A DNA stretch of 64,000 bases from Rhizobium gallicum bv. gallicum R602sp (GTDB taxonomy: Bacteria > Pseudomonadota > Alphaproteobacteria > Rhizobiales > Rhizobiaceae): contig NZ_CP006880.1 of NCBI RefSeq assembly GCF_000816845.1, positions 2,108,001 through 2,172,000 on the forward strand, in the 5' to 3' direction. The translations under genes and the position numbers were made by a program. Position 1 is the stretch's first letter, and each line of letters starts with the position of its first letter. Below are positions 54,600 to 63,376 of the stretch, piece by piece. The notes under the pieces were generated by a model that worked only from the letters and a program-made list of their open reading frames with translations, was not told where the DNA came from and did not search any database.

Positions 54600-55052
54600 A
54601 TGGCAGAACGCCTAACAAAAACCGGGGCCCGGAACGTCTTTTACGGCGGGTCTATATTCTTCTTCACGATCTTTGTCGGGCTGACGGCCCACAGCCACTA
54701 TTATATGCGCACCTCCTCCACCGACGAGACCACACTGACCGACTCTGTCGCGCGCGGTAAGCACGTCTGGGAGAAGAACTCCTGTATCAACTGCCACACG
54801 CTTCTGGGTGAAGGCGCCTATTTCGCGCCGGAACTCGGCAATGTGTGGAAGCGCTGGGGGGGAGATACCGACCCGGGTACCGCCCGCTCCACGCTGAAGG
54901 CCTGGATGGCCGCCCAGCCGACGGGGATCGAAGGCAGACGGCAGATGCCGCAATTCGATCTGACCGAACAGGAACTCGACGATCTCGCAGACTTCCTGGA
55001 GTGGACCAGCAAGATCAAGACCCAGAACTGGCCGCCGAACGACGCCGGTTGA
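54600..55052 (+). CDS. norC: Nitric oxide reductase cytochrome c subunit NorC
   Basis: A 150-aa membrane-anchored cytochrome c. One N-terminal helix (about 12-32) precedes the haem motif CINCH at 62-66 in NSCINCHTLLGEGAYFAPEL, the NorC hallmark. It accepts electrons from pseudoazurin or cytochrome c and passes them to NorB. AAGGA lies six bases before the ATG. Confidence 0.97.
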   Translation: MAERLTKTGARNVFYGGSIFFFTIFVGLTAHSHYYMRTSSTDETTLTDSVARGKHVWEKNSCINCHTLLGEGAYFAPELGNVWKRWGGDTDPGTARSTLKAWMAAQPTGIEGRRQMPQFDLTEQELDDLADFLEWTSKIKTQNWPPNDAG

Positions 55053-55072
55053 TCTCAGGGGAAGGAATCATC

Positions 55073-56416
55073 ATGAAATATCAAACCCAGAAGGTCGCGA
55101 TGCTGTATTTCTACGGCGCGCTCGGCCTCTTCGTCGCCCAGGTCCTATTCGGCGTGCTTGCAGGTACCATCTACGTCCTGCCGAACACGCTGTCGGAACT
55201 CCTTCCCTTCAACATCGTGCGCATGGTGCACACCAATGCGCTGATCGTCTGGCTGCTTATCGGCTTCATGGGTGCCACCTATTATCTCCTGCCGGAAGAG
55301 GCGGAGACGGAGCTCTTCAGCCCGAAACTCGCCATCGCCCAGTTCTGGATCTTCTTAGCGGCAGCGGCGGTCGCCGTCGTCGGATACCTCTTCAAGATAC
55401 ACGAGGGCCGCGAGTTCCTGGAACAGCCGTTCGTCATCAAGGTCGGGATCGTCGTCGTCTGCCTCATGTTCCTGTTCAATATCACCATGACGGTATTGAA
55501 AGGGCGCAAGACGGTCGTCACGAACATCCTGATCTTCGGCCTGTGGGGTGTCGCAATCTTCTTCCTGTTCGCCTTTTATAACCCGGCAAACCTGGCACTC
55601 GACAAGATGTACTGGTGGTACGTCGTCCATCTGTGGGTGGAAGGTGTCTGGGAGCTCATCATGGCTTCGGTTCTTGCCTTCCTAATGATCAAGCTGAACG
55701 GCATCGACCGCGAAGTGGTCGAGAAGTGGCTCTATGTCATCGTCGGCCTTGCCCTGTTCTCGGGCATTCTCGGCACCGGCCATCACTTCTACTGGATCGG
55801 CGCTCCGGGCTATTGGCAGTGGATCGGCTCGCTCTTCTCGACGCTTGAAGTTGCGCCCTTCTTCACCATGGTCATCTTCACCTTCTTGATGACCTGGAGG
55901 GCCGGCCGCAAGCATCCGAACCGCGCAGCACTTCTCTGGTCAATCGGCTGCTCGGTCATGGCCTTCTTCGGAGCTGGCGTCTGGGGCTTCCTGCACACCC
56001 TTTCCTCCGTCAATTACTACACCCATGGAACCCAGGTCACTGCAGCCCACGGCCACCTCGCCTTCTTCGGTGCCTATGTGATGCTGAATCTCGCCGTCAT
56101 GGCCTACGCAGTACCGGAAATACGCGGCCGCAGCCCGTATAACCAGATACTTTCGATAGTCAGCTTCTGGATCATGTGCACGGCGATGTCGGTCATGACC
56201 TTTGCACTGACCTTCGCCGGCGTTCTCCAGGTTCATCTGCAGCGCGTCCTTGGCGAGGGCTACATGGACGTGCAGGACCAATTGGCGATGTTCTACTGGA
56301 TCCGTTTGGGTTCAGGGGTCTTCGTCCTCCTCTCGGCGCTGATGTTCCTGTGGGCGCTCTTCGTGCCCGGGCGGCAGCGCGCCGCCGCAAATAGCGCAGC
56401 ACAGCCCGCCGAATAG
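55073..56416 (+). CDS. norB: Nitric oxide reductase catalytic subunit NorB
   Basis: A 447-aa haem-copper-oxidase-type subunit with 12 helices that reduces 2 NO to N2O at a haem b3/non-haem iron site. Ligand regions are visible: FNIVRMVHTNALIVWLLIGF, WYVVHLWVEGVWELIMASV (with the FeB His and Glu), GTGHHFYWIG and THGTQVTAAHGHLAFFGAY. This is the short, cytochrome c-dependent cNOR type with no quinol-oxidising extension. ATG 55073 follows GAAGGAA. It starts 20 bases after norC. Confidence 0.97.
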   Translation: MKYQTQKVAMLYFYGALGLFVAQVLFGVLAGTIYVLPNTLSELLPFNIVRMVHTNALIVWLLIGFMGATYYLLPEEAETELFSPKLAIAQFWIFLAAAAVAVVGYLFKIHEGREFLEQPFVIKVGIVVVCLMFLFNITMTVLKGRKTVVTNILIFGLWGVAIFFLFAFYNPANLALDKMYWWYVVHLWVEGVWELIMASVLAFLMIKLNGIDREVVEKWLYVIVGLALFSGILGTGHHFYWIGAPGYWQWIGSLFSTLEVAPFFTMVIFTFLMTWRAGRKHPNRAALLWSIGCSVMAFFGAGVWGFLHTLSSVNYYTHGTQVTAAHGHLAFFGAYVMLNLAVMAYAVPEIRGRSPYNQILSIVSFWIMCTAMSVMTFALTFAGVLQVHLQRVLGEGYMDVQDQLAMFYWIRLGSGVFVLLSALMFLWALFVPGRQRAAANSAAQPAE

Positions 56417-56448
56417 GCGGGCTCCCTCCCCTTAGATTGGAGTTCGCC

Positions 56449-57261
56449 ATGACGATCGCCCTCACCAAGCCGCTGCCTCTGCCGCCGGATATTCCAGCCT
56501 ATGTTCCATCCGGCAACGAATGCATCCTCTTTGAGAGCGCCTGGACGCGGCAACTGCCGCTGCTGCTCAAGGGGCCGACAGGATGCGGCAAGACGCGGTT
56601 CGTCCATCATATGGCCGCGCGGCTCGGCCTGCCGTTGTCGACCGTTTCCTGCCACGACGATTTGACCGCCGCGGATTTGACCGGCCGCTATCTCCTCAAG
56701 GGCGGCGACACCGTCTGGGTGGATGGACCGCTGACGCGATCCGTGCGCGACGGCGGGCTTTGCTATCTCGACGAGATTGTCGAAGCCAGGAAGGATGTCG
56801 CCGTTGTCCTGCATCCTCTCACCGACGACAGGCGAATCCTGCCGCTTGAGCGGACCGGCGAACTTCTTCAGGCCCATCGGGACTTCATGATCGTCGTGTC
56901 TTACAATCCCGGCTACCAGAACCTGATGAAGGCGCTGAAGCCCAGTACCCGCCAACGCTTCGTTGCAATCGAGTTCGACTTTCTGCCGAAGAACCAGGAG
57001 ATCGCCGTGGTCTCGTCCGAAAGCGGGCTGGATGAAGCCCGTGTGGCGCCGCTGGTCGAGCTCGCACGGCGGTTGCGCGCGCTCAAGGGACACGATCTTG
57101 AAGAAGGCGTGTCGACGCGTTTGCTCGTCTATTGCGCCAGCCTCATCGATAGCGGTCTGCAGGTGCGCGATGCCGTGCGCTCCGCATTGATCGAACCGTT
57201 GACCGACGAGCCCGACGTCAAGGCAGCCCTGATCGAGGTCGCAAACGCCGTCGTCGCTTGA
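56449..57261 (+). CDS. norQ: NO reductase activation AAA+ ATPase NorQ
   Basis: A 270-aa MoxR-type AAA+ protein. Walker A is GPTGCGKTR near residue 44 and Walker B GGLCYLDEIVEARKD. With NorD it inserts the non-haem iron into NorB. I chose ATG 56449 with GGAG seven bases upstream; it lies 32 bases after norB and ten before norD. Confidence 0.95.
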   Translation: MTIALTKPLPLPPDIPAYVPSGNECILFESAWTRQLPLLLKGPTGCGKTRFVHHMAARLGLPLSTVSCHDDLTAADLTGRYLLKGGDTVWVDGPLTRSVRDGGLCYLDEIVEARKDVAVVLHPLTDDRRILPLERTGELLQAHRDFMIVVSYNPGYQNLMKALKPSTRQRFVAIEFDFLPKNQEIAVVSSESGLDEARVAPLVELARRLRALKGHDLEEGVSTRLLVYCASLIDSGLQVRDAVRSALIEPLTDEPDVKAALIEVANAVVA

Positions 57262-57271
57262 AGGAACGGAC

Positions 57272-59161
57272 ATGCTGGAATTTCTCGAACTTGAAGAGGC
57301 CGTCGGTCGGGCCTGGCACCGGTGGGTGGGTGACACACGTTCATGGCCGCGCTTCCCGGATCACGCGGTTGCCTTGAGTGATCTGGAGGCGCCGCTGGGC
57401 GTGTGCTTCCGGGCGTTCGGAGGAGAGGCAACGGTTCAATTACAGACGGTGCGCCCACAGACATCGCTGCACCGGCTGAAACTGCGCCAGGTCATCGGGC
57501 TTGGCGAAGAGCGGAGCGATCAACCCCGGCGTGACGAGTCGGCCATCATGCTGCCGGCCCAGATCGACCTTTTTGCCGACAAGGGCTTAAACCGCGACCT
57601 CTATTTCTGGACGGCCGCCTACATGGCGGTGATGGGCGAGGCTGTGCCCTCGCCTGCCGATCCCTTGCTCCTCGACCTGCACAAGATCGCGCTTGGCCGC
57701 AGCATCGCCGCGCGCGTGGTCAGATCGTTTCCCGGAATGCGCTCGCGCTACCACCGCCTGTGCCAGGGCGTGCTTGCGGCGCGAAGCCGCGGCCGACTGC
57801 CGGGCGTCGAGAGCCAGGTAGAGGCGTTCGTCCGTCTGGCGTTGACCTATCCCCTTGGTCACTCGTTGCCGGAAAATGCGATGCCATCGGCTTCGCGGGC
57901 GCCGGCGGGATACCTGCCGATACTGCCTGTTCCCCTGTGGCCGGACTTTGTGGCGAAGTCCGAAATCGCCGCGACCGAACGCGAGGATCTTCCCTCGAAA
58001 GGCGACGTTGGCTCCAATGATCGTCAGGCGCATGCAGCGACCCGGAAGCAGGATCGCGACGACCGCAAGCGGGATCCGTTCATTCTCAACCGGTTCGAGA
58101 AGATCCTTGCGATGGCCGAGATGGTCAATGTCGACCGGCCGACCGATGACCGCGACGATGATGAGGCAAAAGCCGCCAACGAACTGGACGAGATGTCGCT
58201 CAGCGAAACGAAGGACCGTCCGAAATCACGGTTTCACTTTGACCTCGACCTATCCCCGGAGGCCGTCGATCCGAGCCGGATCGAAGCCGAATTGACTTAT
58301 CCCGAATGGAATTACCGCAAGCAGTCCTATCTGGAAGACTATTGCCGTGTCGTCGTCACATCGATGGAAGAGCCCCTTCCATCGTCCGCGCCAGCCGTCG
58401 ATGATATGCTCGTGCGCAAGGTAAAGCGGCAATTCGAGACATTGCGGCCCCGCCGGGAGCTCCTCAGAGCGCAGCTTGATGGCAATGAACTCGACCTCGA
58501 AGCGGTGGTTCGGTCCCGGACGGATTTCCTGGCGACGGGACAGCCCGACGATCGCATCTATCAGGCCACGCGGCCGATGGCCCATGAACTTGCGACGTCG
58601 ATCCTTGTCGACGTTTCGCTATCAACGGATTCCTGGGTTGACAATCGCCGTGTTCTCGACGTCGAAAAACAGGCGCTCGACGTTTTCGCCCGTGGGCTCG
58701 ACGCCTGCGGCGACAACTTCGCCATCAGCACTTTCACGTCGCGGCGGCGCTCCTGGGTGCGCATCGAAACGGTGAAAGCCTTCCACGAAGCTTTTTCATT
58801 CCGAACGGTCTCGCGCATCAGCGCAATGCGGCCCGGCTACTACACACGCATGGGAGCGGCGATCCGCCATATGACGGCGGAGCTCTCCAGGCAAAGCAGT
58901 CGCAAGAAGCTGCTGCTGATACTCACAGACGGAAAACCCAACGATGTCGACCATTATGAAGGTCGATTCGCGCTGGAGGACAGCCGGCGCGCTGTCGGCG
59001 AGGCACGGGTGTTGGGGCTTTCCGTTTTCGCAGTGACGATTGACCGCAATGCCCAGGATTATCTTCCCGCCATTTTCGGAAGAGGCGGATTCGCTCTCGT
59101 TTCGGACATCACCAAGCTGCCGGCCGCTTTGCCGGCCATTTATCGCGGGCTGGTTTGCTGA
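57272..59161 (+). CDS. norD: NO reductase activation protein NorD (VWA domain)
   Basis: A 629-aa soluble protein. The C-terminal ~200 residues form a von Willebrand A domain with the metal-site motif DVSLSTDSW (D-x-S-x-S type), then LLLILTDGKPNDVDHYEG. The middle is acidic and charged. NorD works with NorQ in maturing NO reductase. It is the last gene of norCBQD and is followed by a strong stem-loop. Confidence 0.95.
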   Translation: MLEFLELEEAVGRAWHRWVGDTRSWPRFPDHAVALSDLEAPLGVCFRAFGGEATVQLQTVRPQTSLHRLKLRQVIGLGEERSDQPRRDESAIMLPAQIDLFADKGLNRDLYFWTAAYMAVMGEAVPSPADPLLLDLHKIALGRSIAARVVRSFPGMRSRYHRLCQGVLAARSRGRLPGVESQVEAFVRLALTYPLGHSLPENAMPSASRAPAGYLPILPVPLWPDFVAKSEIAATEREDLPSKGDVGSNDRQAHAATRKQDRDDRKRDPFILNRFEKILAMAEMVNVDRPTDDRDDDEAKAANELDEMSLSETKDRPKSRFHFDLDLSPEAVDPSRIEAELTYPEWNYRKQSYLEDYCRVVVTSMEEPLPSSAPAVDDMLVRKVKRQFETLRPRRELLRAQLDGNELDLEAVVRSRTDFLATGQPDDRIYQATRPMAHELATSILVDVSLSTDSWVDNRRVLDVEKQALDVFARGLDACGDNFAISTFTSRRRSWVRIETVKAFHEAFSFRTVSRISAMRPGYYTRMGAAIRHMTAELSRQSSRKKLLLILTDGKPNDVDHYEGRFALEDSRRAVGEARVLGLSVFAVTIDRNAQDYLPAIFGRGGFALVSDITKLPAALPAIYRGLVC

Positions 59162-59178
59162 GGGGTGCCAGCTCCGAA

Positions 59179-59217
59179 GGAGAGACCCGACCGGCTGGGG
59201 CGGCTTCGGGTCTCTCC
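59179..59217. terminator. Strong bidirectional stem-loop between norD and hemN
   Basis: GGAGAGACCCGA pairs perfectly with TCGGGTCTCTCC (12 bp), and outer GGGGTG/CACCCC sequences can extend it. It lies between convergent norD and hemN stops and should block read-through both ways. Confidence 0.75.
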
Positions 59218-59223
59218 ACCCCT

Positions 59224-60576
59224 TCAAGCTGCTTTGCTATGGGTACGGCCGGATGCGCCGATATAGGCGTCGAAGGCTGCCGCCACCGCCCTGATCATGA
59301 ACCTGAGATCCTTGCGCACGGTGATGAGCCCGTCGCGGACTGTTACGACGCCATCGCTTTCGAGTGCACGCAGCCGGTCGTTGCCATTAAGAACCAGCTC
59401 GGCTTCATAGCCAAAAGATGCTTCAAGCCGATTGAGGTCGACGGCGAAATCACACATCAGCCGCTCGATGATTGCAGCGCGGAACCGATCCTGCCCAGTC
59501 AAATGGTATCCCTTCACGGTCGCCAGGCTTCCGGACGCAATCCGTTGCGCGTAGGCTCCGGGGGCGACTTCATTTTGGACATAACCCGCCGGGAGCTTAC
59601 CGATCGCGGACGCCCCGAGCCCAATCAGAGTCTCGCACGTATCCGTCGTGTAGCCTTGAAAGTTCCGCCTCAGATCCCCGCGCGCACTGGCCATCGAAAG
59701 TTCATCTTCGGGCAGGGCGAAGTGATCAAGGCCGACCCGCACGTAGCCGGCCTCGACCAGCGCTTCTGCGGTCGCTTCGGCCTGAGCGTTGCGCTCTTCT
59801 GCATTCGGCAAGGTCGCCTCATCGATAAGGCGCTGGTGCTTCTTGAAGGCCGGAATGTGCGCATAGCCGAAGACCGCAAAGCGATCGGGGCGCAACCGGA
59901 CCGCCTTCTGCACGGTATCGATACAAGATGCGACCGTCTGATGTGGCAGGCCATAGATCAGGTCGAAGTTGATGCCGCCGATACCCGCCTTTCGCAATTG
60001 CTGCACGGCGGCCTCCGTCTGCTCGAAAGTCTGGTTGCGGTTGATGGCCGCCTGGACGACGGGATCGAAACTTTGGACCCCAAGGCTTGCACGACAAACG
60101 CCGCCCTCAGCGAGCGCGCCGACCATTTCTCTGGCGAGTGTACGCGGATCGATCTCTACGGCGATTTCCGCTCCCGACCTCAATTTGAAGGCGTTCCTCA
60201 GATGCTTCATCAAATCCACGAACTCCTTCGGCCGCATGATCGTCGGCGTGCCGCCGCCGAAATGCACATTCTGGACGAGCAGCGGTTGCTTCGCCCTCGA
60301 CGCGACCAGGGCGATCTCCTGACGGAGAACATCCAGATAGTCGAGGATCGGCCGGTCCTGCTTGGTGATCGTGGTGTGACACCCGCAATACCAGCACATC
60401 GACCGGCAAAAAGGGATATGAAGATAGAGCGAGACCGAGTGCCTGTTGTCGAGCTCTGCCAGCCAATCCCCGTAGGTACCCGCACCGATCGCGGAAGAAA
60501 AGGCAGGCGCGGTCGGGTAACTCGTGTAGCGCGGCAGCCGCGCTTCGCCATATTTCTCGACGAGGGGATGAGACAT
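59224..60576 (-). CDS. hemN: Oxygen-independent coproporphyrinogen III oxidase HemN
   Basis: A 450-aa radical SAM enzyme that performs the anaerobic step of haem synthesis. The cluster motif is HIPFCRSMCWYCGC (Cys57, Cys61, Cys64), preceded by YTSYPTAPAF and followed by FGGGTPTIM. I use the Met at 60576, which has AAGGA eight bases upstream; an ATG 15 bases earlier is possible. A near-consensus FNR-type box lies 64 bases upstream. With hemA it supplies haem when oxygen is low. Confidence 0.96.
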   Translation of the reverse strand: MSHPLVEKYGEARLPRYTSYPTAPAFSSAIGAGTYGDWLAELDNRHSVSLYLHIPFCRSMCWYCGCHTTITKQDRPILDYLDVLRQEIALVASRAKQPLLVQNVHFGGGTPTIMRPKEFVDLMKHLRNAFKLRSGAEIAVEIDPRTLAREMVGALAEGGVCRASLGVQSFDPVVQAAINRNQTFEQTEAAVQQLRKAGIGGINFDLIYGLPHQTVASCIDTVQKAVRLRPDRFAVFGYAHIPAFKKHQRLIDEATLPNAEERNAQAEATAEALVEAGYVRVGLDHFALPEDELSMASARGDLRRNFQGYTTDTCETLIGLGASAIGKLPAGYVQNEVAPGAYAQRIASGSLATVKGYHLTGQDRFRAAIIERLMCDFAVDLNRLEASFGYEAELVLNGNDRLRALESDGVVTVRDGLITVRKDLRFMIRAVAAAFDAYIGASGRTHSKAA

Positions 60577-60633
60577 GATGCGTTCCTTCATAAGACGTTT
60601 TGGCGACTTTGAAGGCGCTGCGCGATGCTGTCC

Positions 60634-60647
60634 TTGTCATAGGTCAA
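60634..60647 (-). promoter_or_regulatory. FNR/FixK-type box upstream of hemN
   Basis: TTGTCATAGGTCAA reads TTGAC-CTAT-GACAA on the hemN strand and is centred 64 bases before its ATG, the same spacing as at hemA and ccmI. Confidence 0.7.
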
Positions 60648-60686
60648 TGACGATGCCAGCGCATTTTCGAGAATCCAGGAAATTGT

Positions 60687-60715
60687 TTGCTTACAGTCAA
60701 ATTGCGTTGCCGCAA
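60687..60715 (+). promoter_or_regulatory. Two adjacent FNR/NnrR-type boxes upstream of the DUF2249-nnrS-like operon
   Basis: TTGCTTACAGTCAA (60687-60700) and TTGCGTTGCCGCAA (60702-60715) are separated by a single base. The second is a perfect TTGCG-N4-CGCAA palindrome, part of an 18-bp AATTGCG/CGCAATT repeat. They lie about 90-115 bases before the ATG at 60804 and about 15 bp centre to centre, so two dimers could bind on different helix faces or compete. Confidence 0.75.
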
Positions 60716-60803
60716 TTGCCATTAGGCTTTTGACCATCCGGCAAATCACGGCTGCGGTTTGACCCGGAGTTCATTCGCCTGCGGCCCATAAAGGTTCCAA
60801 TCC

Positions 60804-61088
60804 ATGACTGAAGCGACGATCACTGAAAGCAAGAAGCCATTGATCGATGTGCGCACGCTGGCGCCGGCTGAACGGCATCCGCGCATTTTCAATACCCTCA
60901 ATGCGCTTGCGCCAGGCGGTTCGCTGCTGATTGCCAGCGACCATGATCCCCGGCCGCTGCACTATCAACTCGAAACCGGATATCCCGGCAAGTTCGCCTG
61001 GGAATATCTAGAGCAAGGACCTGAGGTATGGCGTGTGGAGATCGCCCGACTCGAATCGGGATGTGACTGCTGCTGCGGCAGCCACTGA
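60804..61088 (+). CDS. DUF2249-domain protein
   Basis: A 94-aa protein of the DUF2249 family, with LIDVRTLAPAERHPRIFNTL and SLLIASDHDPRPLHYQLET, typical of this fold. The last residues include a Cys-rich CDCCCGSH that could bind metal. DUF2249 domains are often found with hemerythrins and in NO-induced operons; their biochemical role is not established. It is the first gene behind the double box. Confidence 0.85.
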   Translation: MTEATITESKKPLIDVRTLAPAERHPRIFNTLNALAPGGSLLIASDHDPRPLHYQLETGYPGKFAWEYLEQGPEVWRVEIARLESGCDCCCGSH

Positions 61089-61111
61089 CCGGCGTTAATC
61101 GGGCAGCGTCG

Positions 61112-62464
61112 ATGATCCCTGGTGCAACACTCTCGCGATGGACAATGTCCTATTTCGCTGCAGCGCTGCTCTTTCTGCTTATGGCGGAGGGCATGCTCGC
61201 GGCGGGTCTTTGGAGACCCTCCGTCGACATCGGTGATCCCATCACGCTCATCATCGTGCATTGCGTGACGATCGGCTGGCTCGGCCTTTTGATGATCGGT
61301 GCATTGTTGCAATTTGCACCCGTATTGACGGGGGTGGGGCTGGCTACGGAACGTTTCAACCTGCCCGCCCTCATCGCCATCGTTGCCGGCCTTGCGGCGC
61401 TGATTTGCGGGTTTGCCGCGATCAAGAACGGATCGTCAGCGGCCGGCTTGACAATGCCGGTCGCGACCGCACTTCTCGCTGCCGGCCTGCTTGGCATAGG
61501 TGCCGTGCTGTTTACCGGATTGTGGCGCGGGCGCAGCGCTCATGCCGCCGCGCCATTTGTTCTTCTTGGCATCATTTGCCTGGCCGTCACTGTGCTATTG
61601 GGCGCTAGTTTCGCGCTGGTGCTATCGGGAGCAACAGATGCTCCCCTGATCGTCGATCTTGCGCTGGGCGCCGTGCCGCTGCATGCCAGTTTCGGGCTCG
61701 GAGGATGGATGAGTCTTGCCGCCATCGGCGTCAGCTACAAACTCATGAGCATGTTCCTGCTGTCACCCGATACCTTACGAACACAGATGGTGCTGGCGGG
61801 CGGCGCTTCCACGATTCTGATGCTCAGCATCGCCCTGTTCTGCCTGTTTTCGCGTCGGGACGTGATTGAGCCTCTCAGCTTCATTTCGGCTGTCGTGTTC
61901 TTGGGAACGATTGCAATCTACGCGACCGAAATGCGCAGCATCTACCGCACGAGACGCCGCAAAACGCTGGAGCTCAACAGCATCGGTTCCGTTCCGGCAT
62001 TTGTGCTGCTGGCGCTGTCGATGGCAGCACTCGTCATTTCCATGCCGCTCAATGCGGGTGAAGGTATTCGTGCCGCAATCGTCTATCTCTTCGTCTTCGG
62101 TTGGCTAACTGGGCTTGGTCTGGCACAGTTGCTGAAGATCGTCCCCTTCCTAACCTGGCTCGAAGCCTTCGGTCCCCTGCTCGGCCGGCGCCCGACGCCA
62201 CGGCTGCAAGACCTGATCAAGGAGCGGCGCGCATCGTTCTGGCTCGGCGGATTTTACCTTGCGGTCGTTTCAGCCGCTGCATCGATCGCAGTAAACACCG
62301 ACGCGGGATTTCAGATATCGGCCTTTGCTCAACTGATATGTTCTGCAGGCCTGAGCTTCGAATTGTTCCAGGTTCGTATCCTTGCCCATGTCGATGCCGT
62401 CGCCAAAAGCAGCCCCTTCCATCAACCAGCTCTGTTGATCGCCAAAATCAATTCAGAAAGGTAA
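61112..62464 (+). CDS. NnrS-like / haem-copper-related multi-span membrane protein
   Basis: A 450-aa membrane protein with about 12 predicted helices. The stretch IIVHCVTIGWLGLLMIGALLQFAPVLTG resembles a recurrent motif (H..T.G..G....GALLQ..PV) in NnrS-related and oxidase-subunit-I-like proteins of denitrifiers. Helix 6 contains GAVPLHASFGLGGWMSLAAIG. A typical NnrS gene lies convergent at 63377, so this is a separate, diverged relative or a different family. It may protect against or sense NO in the membrane. Start ATG 61112 is tentative; 61148 is possible. Confidence 0.65.
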   Translation: MIPGATLSRWTMSYFAAALLFLLMAEGMLAAGLWRPSVDIGDPITLIIVHCVTIGWLGLLMIGALLQFAPVLTGVGLATERFNLPALIAIVAGLAALICGFAAIKNGSSAAGLTMPVATALLAAGLLGIGAVLFTGLWRGRSAHAAAPFVLLGIICLAVTVLLGASFALVLSGATDAPLIVDLALGAVPLHASFGLGGWMSLAAIGVSYKLMSMFLLSPDTLRTQMVLAGGASTILMLSIALFCLFSRRDVIEPLSFISAVVFLGTIAIYATEMRSIYRTRRRKTLELNSIGSVPAFVLLALSMAALVISMPLNAGEGIRAAIVYLFVFGWLTGLGLAQLLKIVPFLTWLEAFGPLLGRRPTPRLQDLIKERRASFWLGGFYLAVVSAAASIAVNTDAGFQISAFAQLICSAGLSFELFQVRILAHVDAVAKSSPFHQPALLIAKINSER

Positions 62465-62469
62465 CGACA

Positions 62470-62994
62470 ATGTCGCCAGTTCGAGAACTCGATGTCAGGC
62501 AACTCCTGAAGGACGGCGGCATGCCGTTCCAGGTCATCATGGAAACAGTCCAGTCGCTGCATCCGGATGAAAGTCTCCGTCTCCGCGTGATCTTCGAGCC
62601 TGTTCCCCTCATTCGCCAGCTGAGCGAGCGGGGATATAGTCACCGCAGCACGAAACTTGCGGAGGACAATTGGGAAATCCTGTTCACACCGCAGGCAGCG
62701 GCCACCGCACCAGCGACCGACGATATCGATACTCCGGCATCAGATGCCTGGCCGGAACCGGAATGGAATCTCGATCTAACGGATCTGGCGCCTCCCGAGC
62801 CCATGGAGCGGATCCTCGCCCGCCTCGAGACGATGAAGCCGGGCGAAGTCCTTTTTGCGCTCCTCGCCCGTGAACCGGTCTTCCTGTTCAATGAACTGAA
62901 GAGGCGCGGCCATGAATGGGCCGGTAACTTCGACGCGAGCGGCTCGACCTATCGCATCATGATCCGCGTCAACCCGTCGGCGAGAGTCGCATGA
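62470..62994 (+). CDS. Protein with two DUF2249 domains
   Basis: A 174-aa protein starting at ATG 62470, five bases after the preceding stop. Two related halves of about 75 residues are seen (about 5-78, with GGMPFQVIMETVQSLHPDES, and about 105-170, with PMERILARLETMKPGEVLF), joined by an acidic Pro/Ala-rich linker. Both look like DUF2249. It overlaps the DUF59 gene by four bases. It fits an NO-response or Fe-S-maintenance operon; molecular function unknown. Confidence 0.78.
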   Translation: MSPVRELDVRQLLKDGGMPFQVIMETVQSLHPDESLRLRVIFEPVPLIRQLSERGYSHRSTKLAEDNWEILFTPQAAATAPATDDIDTPASDAWPEPEWNLDLTDLAPPEPMERILARLETMKPGEVLFALLAREPVFLFNELKRRGHEWAGNFDASGSTYRIMIRVNPSARVA

Positions 62995-63290
62995 CGACGC
63001 CTCAACCGATCACCGATTCCGTCGTTCTGCTCGCCTTGCGGACTATTCACGATCCCGAGATTGGGACCGACATCGTCGAGCTGGGTTTGATCTATCAGGT
63101 CGAGATCCAGCCGGACGCAGCCGTACGCATCGTCATGACGACTACCACACGCGCCTGTCCTGCTTCGGCTTTCATTGCGGATGCCGTCCGCGAACGCCTC
63201 GGCACGATCCCGGGCATCGGGCGGATAACCGTTGATTTGGTCTACGAGCCGCCGTGGTCGCCGGATATGATCGGCAGGCTTGTGGCGTGA
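62991..63290 (+). CDS. DUF59/MIP18-family Fe-S assembly-type protein
   Basis: A 99-aa DUF59 (MIP18/PaaD/SufT) protein: LRTIHDPEIGTDIVELGLIYQVEI is the family hallmark, followed by TTTTRACPASAFIADAVRERL, which holds the conserved Cys region, and YEPPWSPDMI near the end. Members act in Fe-S cluster assembly or carrier steps. The start overlaps the DUF2249 gene. Being in this operon suggests repair of Fe-S proteins damaged by NO. Confidence 0.88.
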   Translation: MTTPQPITDSVVLLALRTIHDPEIGTDIVELGLIYQVEIQPDAAVRIVMTTTTRACPASAFIADAVRERLGTIPGIGRITVDLVYEPPWSPDMIGRLVA

Positions 63291-63307
63291 ACAACAGCAT
63301 TGAAGGC

Positions 63308-63370
63308 CGGGCTTGAACGCCCGATCTTATATATTGAGAGGCCGGAGCATCGGGTATGATGTTCCGGCCT
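63308..63370. terminator. Two stem-loops between convergent DUF59 and nnrS genes
   Basis: CGGGC/GCCCG (63308-63323, six-base loop) is followed by an AT-rich ATCTTATATATT, as expected for a plus-strand terminator. Then AGGCCGGA-GCATC pairs with GATGT-TCCGGCCT (63339-63370; 13 bp with one G-T pair, six-base loop), which can serve either strand. Confidence 0.7.
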
Positions 63371-63376
63371 ATTGTG

